Shown here: one piece after another, positions 33,057-39,675 of the stretch
How the letters are laid out: each line of letters opens with the position of its first letter
Numbering within the stretch: position 1 is the stretch's first letter
DNA from: an uncultured Lachnospiraceae bacterium
GTDB lineage: Bacteria > Bacillota > Clostridia > Lachnospirales > Lachnospiraceae
Direction of reading: 5' to 3'
Length of the DNA stretch: 64,000 nt
Assembly (NCBI GenBank): GCA_900544685.1
Contig: UQWA01000015.1
Location: forward strand, 1 to 64,000
Notes under the pieces: generated by a model
Seen by the model: only the letters and a program-made list of their open reading frames with translations
What the model was told of the DNA's origin: nothing
Database searches by the model: none
Translations under genes and position numbers: made by a program

Positions 33057-34169
33057 TCAGATATACTTCCGTACAATCCGCTGCATCTCATCCCACTTGT
33101 TTTCCATATCTGCAACCAGTTTGAACTGTGTGCGGGCACGGTCCAGATTATGGGTTGGATAATCGATTTTAAAATAGGTGTCTCCGGAGAGATAATCGGT
33201 CAGGAAACGCATACCACATTCATAGGTCATGACTTTGGCACCAAGAGGGAGGCAGCGAATCTCATCATCGGTCAGGATCCCTTCACATCCTTCAATGAAG
33301 CCCTTTGCATACACATCATACAGATTCAGATCACAGGAAATCTTTGACAGATCCTTTTCATCCTCGGCACCTGTGCTGGCACCGAAGCGGATGGAATCAC
33401 CGAAATCGTTGACGGCAAGACCAGGCATAACAGTATCCAGATCAATGACGCATAAGCCTTTTTTGGTAGCCTCATCAATTAGGACATTGTTGGACTTGGT
33501 ATCATTGTGGGTAACTCGAAGGGGCAGTGTCCCGTCAGCCAGAAGATCACCCAGGATACATGCCACATCATAGCGGTCTTTTACAAACTGAATTTCTTTC
33601 TGCACATCGGATGCACGTCCGCAGACATCAGATTCCACTGCCTTTTCAAAAGCAGTGAAACGTGTCTTGGTATCGTGGAAACCGGCAATGGTTTCATGCA
33701 GTGTGTCGGCAGGAAAATCTGCGAGCATTTTCTGAAAATGACCAAAAGCTACCGCACTTTCATAAAAGTCTTCCGGACCACTGAGTTCTTCCAGAGCATA
33801 GGCATCTTCAATAAAATGATAAGCTCTCCAGTATTCCCCGTAACTGTCAATGAAGTAAGGTTCTCCTGTTTTTGCGTGTACAAAATCAAGAGTCTCCCTC
33901 TGAGGATCTCCGCCCTGTGCCAGAATCTGCTTCTTCAGATAGTCGGTTACATGAAGAATATTTTCCATAAGGGAAACCGGGTCAGTAAAAACGGCCCGGT
34001 TCATATGCTGAAGAGAGTAGTGGCAGATGACGCCATCCTGCTCAAATTCTATCATATAGGTATCGTTAATATGTCCATGACCGCATGGCTTACAGCTTAC
34101 AAAGCTTCCTTCGATGGAAAAACCGGAGATAGCTTCCTGTCTGCCTGCGGCTAAGGTTTCCTGATTCAT
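33057..34169 (-). CDS. N-acetylhexosamine 1-kinase-like phosphotransferase (paralogue 2)
   Basis: A 370-residue kinase of the aminoglycoside-phosphotransferase fold resembling NahK (LnpB), which phosphorylates GlcNAc/GalNAc at C1 in the lacto-N-biose pathway. The glycine-rich segment is PCGHGHINDTYMI, the catalytic loop RVTHNDTKSNNVLID, and the metal-binding Asp is in CVIDLDTVMPG. It directly follows the nucleotidyltransferase gene (1-bp junction). It is strongly similar over its full length to the kinase at 35215-36333, so the pair arose by duplication and may divide GlcNAc and GalNAc specificity. Confidence 0.82.
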   Translation of the reverse strand: MNQETLAAGRQEAISGFSIEGSFVSCKPCGHGHINDTYMIEFEQDGVICHYSLQHMNRAVFTDPVSLMENILHVTDYLKKQILAQGGDPQRETLDFVHAKTGEPYFIDSYGEYWRAYHFIEDAYALEELSGPEDFYESAVAFGHFQKMLADFPADTLHETIAGFHDTKTRFTAFEKAVESDVCGRASDVQKEIQFVKDRYDVACILGDLLADGTLPLRVTHNDTKSNNVLIDEATKKGLCVIDLDTVMPGLAVNDFGDSIRFGASTGAEDEKDLSKISCDLNLYDVYAKGFIEGCEGILTDDEIRCLPLGAKVMTYECGMRFLTDYLSGDTYFKIDYPTHNLDRARTQFKLVADMENKWDEMQRIVRKYI

Positions 34170-35093
34170 TTACTGCTCCTCCCAGAGTTTCTGAGGATAA
34201 AGTCCGGAATCCTTCAGGGACTGGATGGCTTTTACAACAAAAGCTTTGTCTTCTTTGTATGTAACTCCGTACCATTTATCTTCGGTTTTTAATACCTGAA
34301 CAGTGGCTTTACCTTCCTGGATCAAGTCATCCACTGCAAAAGGAAGGAAATATTCACATTTCAGAGGATTCTTTTCCAGATTCTCTTTTAAGAATTCAGG
34401 GAATCCTTTTTTCAGTTCTTCCATCAGACTCTTCTGGAAGCCCCACATGTTCATGGATACAATGCTGCCTTCCGGAATCTCATTCCAGGTAGCTCCGTCA
34501 TCTTCTGTATAAGCAGTAATGTTACCGCGTTTTTCAATGTGTGTTCTTTCATGAATCGTCTGAAGTACTCCGTTGTCATCTGTTACACAGACACCTCTGG
34601 CAACATGGCCGTTCTCTGTCAGCGTATTTTCCAGAATGTAACCTACCATGGCATAACGGTAAGTTTCATCATCTGGATGCGTGGTCAGATAATCATAGAT
34701 TAACTGATAAGCCTTGCTTCCATAGTAGTCATCCGCATTGATAACGGCGAATGGTCCATCCACATAAGGAAGGGCACACAGCACTGCGTGTGCAGTACCA
34801 AAAGGTTTTACACGTCCCTCCGGTACAGTAAATCCTTCCGGAAGCTCCAGATTCTGATAAACATATTCTACATCAATCAGTTTGGAAATACGATTTCCAA
34901 TGCGTTCTTTAAAGTCAGCTTCGATTTCTTTCTTAATAACAAAAATGACCTTTCGAAATCCTGCACGGACAGCATCATAAATGGAAAAATCCATGATAAT
35001 ATGTCCCTGTTCATCTACAGGATCGATCTGTTTTAATCCACCATATCGGCTGCCCATACCGGCTGCCATAATAATTAAAGTAGGCTTGTTCAT
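34170..35093 (-). CDS. Sugar-1-phosphate nucleotidyltransferase
   Basis: A protein of about 307 residues with the GT-A nucleotidyltransferase fold; MAAGMGSRYGGLKQIDPV carries the GxGxR nucleotide-binding signature. The aspartate-containing FAVINADDYYG matches the metal/uridine site. It should convert a hexosamine- or hexose-1-phosphate and UTP into UDP-sugar plus pyrophosphate. Lying between two NahK-type kinases, it is the natural next step for GlcNAc-1-P or GalNAc-1-P. ATG 35093 with AAGGAG (35099-35104) is the true start; longer readings run back through a terminator. Confidence 0.82.
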   Translation of the reverse strand: MNKPTLIIMAAGMGSRYGGLKQIDPVDEQGHIIMDFSIYDAVRAGFRKVIFVIKKEIEADFKERIGNRISKLIDVEYVYQNLELPEGFTVPEGRVKPFGTAHAVLCALPYVDGPFAVINADDYYGSKAYQLIYDYLTTHPDDETYRYAMVGYILENTLTENGHVARGVCVTDDNGVLQTIHERTHIEKRGNITAYTEDDGATWNEIPEGSIVSMNMWGFQKSLMEELKKGFPEFLKENLEKNPLKCEYFLPFAVDDLIQEGKATVQVLKTEDKWYGVTYKEDKAFVVKAIQSLKDSGLYPQKLWEEQ

Positions 35094-35127
35094 AATAATC
35101 TCCTTTAATATCTTTACAATCTTTTTT

Positions 35128-35156
35128 ATTCTAACACTGTAGCTGTTCTTTGTCCA
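35128..35156 (-). promoter_or_regulatory. Internal promoter for the nucleotidyltransferase and second kinase
   Basis: On the minus strand TGGACA (35156-35151) and TAGAAT (35133-35128) are 17 bp apart, just after the hairpin at 35162-35207. This would let the last two genes be expressed independently of the importer. Confidence 0.5.
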
Positions 35157-35161
35157 GAACA

Positions 35162-35207
35162 GTAACAAAAAGTGAACCACAGGACATTTTCTGCCGGGTT
35201 CACTTTT
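35162..35207 (-). terminator. Terminator after the first NahK-like gene
   Basis: AAAAGTGAACC and GGTTCACTTTT (35168-35178 and 35197-35207 on the + strand) form a perfect 11-bp stem. Read on the minus strand, the stem is followed by TTTTTG. It separates the transporter-kinase unit from the nucleotidyltransferase-kinase unit. Confidence 0.75.
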
Positions 35208-35214
35208 GTATAAA

Positions 35215-36333
35215 TTATTGGCCGATGTATTTTTGTACAATTGCCTGCATCTGCTCCCATTTGCTTTCCATATCTGCAACCAGTTTGAACTGGGTGCGGG
35301 CGCGGTCCAGATTGTGTTCCGGGCGGTGAATCTTAAAATAAGTATCACCGGAAAGATAATCCGTCAGGAAACGCATGCCACATTCATAAGTCATGACTTT
35401 GGCACCAAGTGGAAGTGAAAGGATCTCTTTTTCCGTCAGGCGTCCACCGCATCCTTCCAGAAAACCTTTCACATAAGCTTCATATAATTCCATGCTGCAG
35501 CTTACTTTGGAAAGATCTTTTTCATCTTCTGCAGCGGTACTGGCACCAAAACGGATGGAATCACCAAAATCATTGACAGATAGTCCCGGCATAACCGTAT
35601 CCAGATCAATGACGCATAAGCCTTTTCCGGTTGCCTCATCAATCAGAACATTATTGGACTTGGTGTCGTTGTGTGTAACGCGCAGAGGAATTTTTCCCTG
35701 ATCCTGCAGGTTACCCAGTGCACAGGCAAGATCAAAACGCTGCTTTACGAACTGGATTTCATCCTGAATGCCGGCAGCACGGCCACAGATATCTTCCGCA
35801 ACAGCTTTTTCGAAATTCCCAAACCGGACTGCTGTATTGTGGAAATTCGGTATAGTTTCATGCAAAGTCTCCGCAGGAAAGTCAGCCAGCATCTGCTGGA
35901 AACGTCCGAATGACAAAGCACTCTGGTAAAAATCCTCCGGATCCTTTACCTGATCCAGTGCATATACATGGTCAATGTAATGGTAGGTGCGCCAGTATTC
36001 TCCGAAACCGTCCTTATAATAGGGCTTACCATCGGCGGTAAAGACAAAATCCAGAGTTTCTCTCTGTGGATTACCACCGGCAGCCTTGATCTTTTCCTTC
36101 AGGAATCCGGTCACACCGATGATGTTTTCCATCAGTGATTCCGGATCAGTGAAGATGGTTTTATTCATATGCTGTAATATGTAAGCATGTTCCTGACCAT
36201 TCTGCTGATAGGTCAGAAGATAAGTATCGTTGATATGACCGTTTCCATAAGGAACACAGTCTTTATAAGTGCCTTCAATCGCAAAGCCATAGCAGGCCTG
36301 GGATAATCCGGCTGTTGGTTTTCTCGTATCCAT
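35215..36333 (-). CDS. N-acetylhexosamine 1-kinase-like phosphotransferase (paralogue 1)
   Basis: A 372-residue NahK-type kinase. The glycine-rich region is PYGNGHINDTYLL, the catalytic loop RVTHNDTKSNNVLID, and the metal Asp lies in VIDLDTVMPGLSV. It shares long identical stretches with the kinase at 33057-34169, especially in the C-terminal half (LPLGAKVMTYECGMRFLTDY in both). It lies 24 bp after the second permease gene, so phosphorylation of the imported amino sugar is coupled to uptake. The downstream terminator suggests this is the last gene of the importer transcript under some conditions. Confidence 0.82.
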   Translation of the reverse strand: MDTRKPTAGLSQACYGFAIEGTYKDCVPYGNGHINDTYLLTYQQNGQEHAYILQHMNKTIFTDPESLMENIIGVTGFLKEKIKAAGGNPQRETLDFVFTADGKPYYKDGFGEYWRTYHYIDHVYALDQVKDPEDFYQSALSFGRFQQMLADFPAETLHETIPNFHNTAVRFGNFEKAVAEDICGRAAGIQDEIQFVKQRFDLACALGNLQDQGKIPLRVTHNDTKSNNVLIDEATGKGLCVIDLDTVMPGLSVNDFGDSIRFGASTAAEDEKDLSKVSCSMELYEAYVKGFLEGCGGRLTEKEILSLPLGAKVMTYECGMRFLTDYLSGDTYFKIHRPEHNLDRARTQFKLVADMESKWEQMQAIVQKYIGQ

Positions 36334-36356
36334 AAAGGAGACTCCTTTCAGAAGGC

Positions 36357-37202
36357 TTAGCCTTTGACACCACCGGATGTCAGACCGCCAACCAGATTCT
36401 TTTCAATACCGACAAACAGTATCACAACCGGAACGATAGCATACAGGGATGCGGCAAACAGATACTGCCATTCAATCATATTGTAGCCATTGAAGATATT
36501 GATGCCAACGGTCAGAGGCTTAAAGGTATCTGTGGAGATCAGTGTCAGTGCTACGGTATATTCATTCCATGCATTGATAAATACAAAAATCAGTGCAGTT
36601 ACAATACCAGGTGCGGCAACAGGAAGCAGGATCTTGATCAGAGCCTGTATACGGTTGCAACCGTCGATGGTTGCGGCCTGTTCCATTTCAGAAGAGATAC
36701 TCATAAAAGTACCACGCAGCAGCCAGATGGCAAATGCCTGGTTAAATGCTGCATTGATAAAGATCAGACCTACGATACTGTTGGTCAGATGCAGAGACAT
36801 CATGACCTTGTAGATACCGATCAGAAGAACGACCGGAGCAAACATCTGGGAGACAATGACAAATCCCAGAAAAGCGGTCTGTCCTTTGAATTTCATTCTG
36901 GACAATGCATATGCAGCAGGAATACCACAGAGCATAGCCAGAAGTGTGGATCCACCTGCAATCAGAATGGAGTTGCGCATGTAGCTGGCCATCGGTGCCC
37001 TGGACCATACATCGATCAGGTTAGACCAGATGGCATGGATCGGGAAAACGGTGCCGGAGGTGGAGAAGATCTCCGCACGGCTCTTTAATGCAGTACAGAT
37101 GGTGACAAAATACGGATACAGTGTAATCAGGCAGATGATGATAACAACCAGATATAAAAATATCCGTGATACGATCTTTTTATTTGATTTTGTATGTTCC
37201 AT
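36357..37202 (-). CDS. Carbohydrate ABC transporter permease (MalG-type)
   Basis: A protein of about 281 residues with six membrane segments and the EAA loop EQAATIDGCNRIQALIKILL that contacts the ATPase. ATG 37202 is chosen because the GGAG at 37212-37215 directly abuts the earlier ATG 37211 but is well spaced for 37202. It forms the importer channel with the next gene upstream. No ATPase gene is present in the cluster, so a shared MsmK-type ATPase encoded elsewhere must energise it. Confidence 0.9.
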   Translation of the reverse strand: MEHTKSNKKIVSRIFLYLVVIIICLITLYPYFVTICTALKSRAEIFSTSGTVFPIHAIWSNLIDVWSRAPMASYMRNSILIAGGSTLLAMLCGIPAAYALSRMKFKGQTAFLGFVIVSQMFAPVVLLIGIYKVMMSLHLTNSIVGLIFINAAFNQAFAIWLLRGTFMSISSEMEQAATIDGCNRIQALIKILLPVAAPGIVTALIFVFINAWNEYTVALTLISTDTFKPLTVGINIFNGYNMIEWQYLFAASLYAIVPVVILFVGIEKNLVGGLTSGGVKG

Positions 37203-37203
37203 A

Positions 37204-38082
37204 TCAGTCATCTCCTTTCTTTAACACAGAAACCATGTAAATACTTGCACAGATAAACAGGATCAGGAATCCGATCACGGAAACAGCGGCAGCATCCCCC
37301 TGTTTGCCGTTGTAAAATGCAAGCTTGTACAGGTAAGTCACCAGTGTATCGGTACGGTTCGCCGGGTCACCCTTGGTAATAGTCCAGATGATCGGGAATG
37401 AGTTAAATACATAGATAATATTCAGTACTGTACTTACAGTCAGGGAAGGACGAACCAGAGGAATAGTGATCTGGAACATCTTCTGCCAGTAATTGGCGCC
37501 GTCTACCGTAGCAGCTTCGTAGAAGCCTTCGTCGATACTCTGCAGACCGGACAGCACAGTAAAGGTAACGAATGGAATCGTTACAAAAATACCACAGGCA
37601 ATCTCCCATGCAAAATAGGCACCGGCTGTCGGCGTCCAGTTGATGGCATGATCAATGATACCAAGCTTCATAAGAAGGGTATTCAGTGTACCATAGTCGG
37701 TATCAATGATGAATTTCCAGATACTTGCCTGTACGATCAGTGTGGTAGCCCATGGAAATACCACAACGGCACGTGCAATTTTACGGCCTTTAAATTCATT
37801 ATTTAAGATGATAGCAAGGATAAATCCAAGCAGAGTAGATAAACCTACAACTGCAACAGTCCATACAATTGTATTTTTCAGAACCATGGAGAATACCGGA
37901 CTGCTCAGTACTTTATGGAAATTGTCAAATCCGCAGAAGCCCTTGATCAGACCAGCTTTACTGATCTTGCTGAAGGACATGCGGAATACAAATCCAATCG
38001 GAATGACGATAAAGACTGCCATCAGAAGTACACTTGGAAGAATCCAGAGATATGGTTCTATACCTCGAAATTTTTTCTTCAT
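37204..38082 (-). CDS. Carbohydrate ABC transporter permease (MalF-type)
   Basis: A 292-residue membrane protein with six segments and the EAA loop DEGFYEAATVDGANYWQKMF. It is the first membrane subunit of the CUT1-family sugar importer. The stop codon sits one base before the start of the MalG-type gene. CUT1 systems take up oligosaccharides; with NahK-type kinases downstream, mucin- or milk-glycan-derived disaccharides such as lacto-N-biose/galacto-N-biose are good candidates. Confidence 0.9.
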   Translation of the reverse strand: MKKKFRGIEPYLWILPSVLLMAVFIVIPIGFVFRMSFSKISKAGLIKGFCGFDNFHKVLSSPVFSMVLKNTIVWTVAVVGLSTLLGFILAIILNNEFKGRKIARAVVVFPWATTLIVQASIWKFIIDTDYGTLNTLLMKLGIIDHAINWTPTAGAYFAWEIACGIFVTIPFVTFTVLSGLQSIDEGFYEAATVDGANYWQKMFQITIPLVRPSLTVSTVLNIIYVFNSFPIIWTITKGDPANRTDTLVTYLYKLAFYNGKQGDAAAVSVIGFLILFICASIYMVSVLKKGDD

Positions 38083-38130
38083 AAGAATGCCTCATTTCTG
38101 TAATATCATATAAGAATATATCAGACTTAA

Positions 38131-38165
38131 AAAATGGACCGGACCTTAATAGCCCGGCCCATTTT
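38131..38165 (-). terminator. Attenuator hairpin after the binding protein
   Basis: AAAATGG-A-CCGG and CCGG-C-CCATTTT form a long stem with one mismatch. Read on the minus strand it is followed by TTTTTT. It lies between the binding-protein gene and the permeases, where partial termination would keep the receptor more abundant than the channel. Confidence 0.7.
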
Positions 38166-38190
38166 CTGTTCTTAGAAATATGGTTCTGAC

Positions 38191-39414
38191 TTAACCTGCG
38201 ATTTCTGCCTGAAGGTTATCCAGCTGTTCCTGAACGCTTTCACCAAGGAGTGCATTCTGTTCTGCGCTGATAACGCCCTGTTTTACGTCTGCCCATTCAG
38301 CTTTTGCTGTTGGATAGAACTTGCAGCTTGCAAGGATATCAATCCAGCTTGCCATATCAGGATCTGCTGCAGCAAGAGCTTCGCCACCTGTCTTGGTTGC
38401 AGGCAGGAAACCTTCCATAGCTACCCAATCAGTGTAACGTGCATCATCATAGAAGTAATCGAAGAATGTTGTGATTGCTGCTTTTTCTTCGTCTGTGTAA
38501 TCATTGTCGAAGCACATAAATCTGTCCATAACACCTGCGGATACAGATTCACCTGTGTTGCTTGGGATAGAAGCTACGCCGTAGTTTACTTCGTTGCCGC
38601 CGTCTGCGATGTAAGTAGGTAAGCTGTTAGGAGCGATAACCATGGCAATCTTGCCTGCTCCGAACATATCCTGCAGATCGTAACGTGTATCGTTGGCAGG
38701 ATCACTGTTGGTGTAACCTGCATTTACAAGGCTGATTGCGTATTCGATTGCTTCTACGTTTTCAGGGCTGTTTAGTGTCCAGTTACCTTCATCGTCTACG
38801 AATCCGCCGCCGTTGTTCCATGTATAGTAAGCAAATGCAGCCTGACCTTCGTCAGTTGTCATATCAATACCCCATGGATAAATACTTTCATCGTAAGCCT
38901 TGATTGCTTCGCATGCTGCGGTCAGCTCGTCCCATGTAGTAGGAACTTCTACGCCTGCAGCTTCCAGAATGTCTTTGTTGTAGTACAGAGCACGTGCAGA
39001 AGCAAGGTCTGGAATAGCCCATACGGTACCGTCTACTTCAGACTGATCAAGGAATGCATCATACATCTTGCTGTATGTCTCTTCAGATACAACATCCTGA
39101 ATCGGAAGTAACAGATCATCTGCCTGATAGTCAGCGAATACGTCGATATTCAGGACATCAGGAGCCTCGCCGTTGGCGATACGTGTATTTACAACTGTGT
39201 AAATATCGTTCCATGATACAACTTCTACGTTCAGGTTGATACCAGGATTGTCTGCATTAAAGTCTTCTACAAACTGTGCCCACCAGTCTGCGGTGTTCTG
39301 ACCATACTGAGCAGCAATTACGTTTACATCTACTGTGTCTTCTGCCATGGCTCCCATAGATGCCATTGACAGAACCATTGCCATAGCTGCGCCCGCGGTT
39401 AATACTTTTTTCAT
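38191..39414 (-). CDS. Carbohydrate ABC transporter substrate-binding protein (CUT1)
   Basis: A 407-residue solute receptor of the MalE/extracellular family 1 fold. The signal peptide ends at AMA (residue 24) before EDTVDV; no lipobox cysteine exists, which is unusual for a Gram-positive receptor. ATG 39414 follows TAAGGAGGGT (39421-39430). The mature protein is strikingly acidic with a typical sugar-binding core (TVWAIPDLASARALYYNKD). It is the first gene of the minus-strand importer and has its own promoter with an operator-like palindrome. Confidence 0.92.
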   Translation of the reverse strand: MKKVLTAGAAMAMVLSMASMGAMAEDTVDVNVIAAQYGQNTADWWAQFVEDFNADNPGINLNVEVVSWNDIYTVVNTRIANGEAPDVLNIDVFADYQADDLLLPIQDVVSEETYSKMYDAFLDQSEVDGTVWAIPDLASARALYYNKDILEAAGVEVPTTWDELTAACEAIKAYDESIYPWGIDMTTDEGQAAFAYYTWNNGGGFVDDEGNWTLNSPENVEAIEYAISLVNAGYTNSDPANDTRYDLQDMFGAGKIAMVIAPNSLPTYIADGGNEVNYGVASIPSNTGESVSAGVMDRFMCFDNDYTDEEKAAITTFFDYFYDDARYTDWVAMEGFLPATKTGGEALAAADPDMASWIDILASCKFYPTAKAEWADVKQGVISAEQNALLGESVQEQLDNLQAEIAG

Positions 39415-39488
39415 TTTAAAACCCTCCTTAAAGATGAATTGTGGCAAATCGTCCATCTCTTCGTTCTACGATTTGCCTTTCTGTTAAA

Positions 39489-39517
39489 AGTATACTATGA
39501 AAATTATTTTCAGTCAA
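39489..39517 (-). promoter_or_regulatory. Promoter of the amino-sugar importer with palindromic operator
   Basis: On the minus strand TTGACT (39517-39512) and TATACT (39494-39489) are exactly 17 bp apart. The 13-bp palindrome GAAAATTATTTTC occupies 39499-39511, that is, the spacer itself. A partial second copy (TTATTGAAAATAA) lies upstream at about 39523-39535. A repressor bound here would block RNA polymerase. Confidence 0.65.
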
Positions 39518-39583
39518 TAGAATTATTGAAAATAACTATGAAAAAATTGGAGATCAGAAAAATGTTTGTTAAATAAACACAAG

Positions 39584-39641
39584 TTGACAGGGAGAACAGG
39601 GCTGAGATAAGATATCATAGTTGGGGGCTTTTGCCCCCAAC
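39584..39641 (+). promoter_or_regulatory. GH3 promoter with hairpin at the transcript start
   Basis: TTGACA (39584-39589) and TAAGAT (39608-39613) lie 18 bp apart. The expected start point is about 39620, exactly where a perfect 9-bp stem begins: GTTGGGGGC (39620-39628), loop TTTT, GCCCCCAAC (39633-39641). No T-run follows, so it is not a terminator. A 5'-terminal stem-loop of this kind would be expected to stabilise the mRNA. Confidence 0.55.
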
Positions 39642-39675
39642 ATCTAAGAAACAATATAGCAGATGGGGAAAAGAA

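Noticed and set aside
33057..36333. Kinase duplication as an assembly artefact
   Set aside because: The two copies differ at many positions along their length and have different neighbours and intergenic signals.
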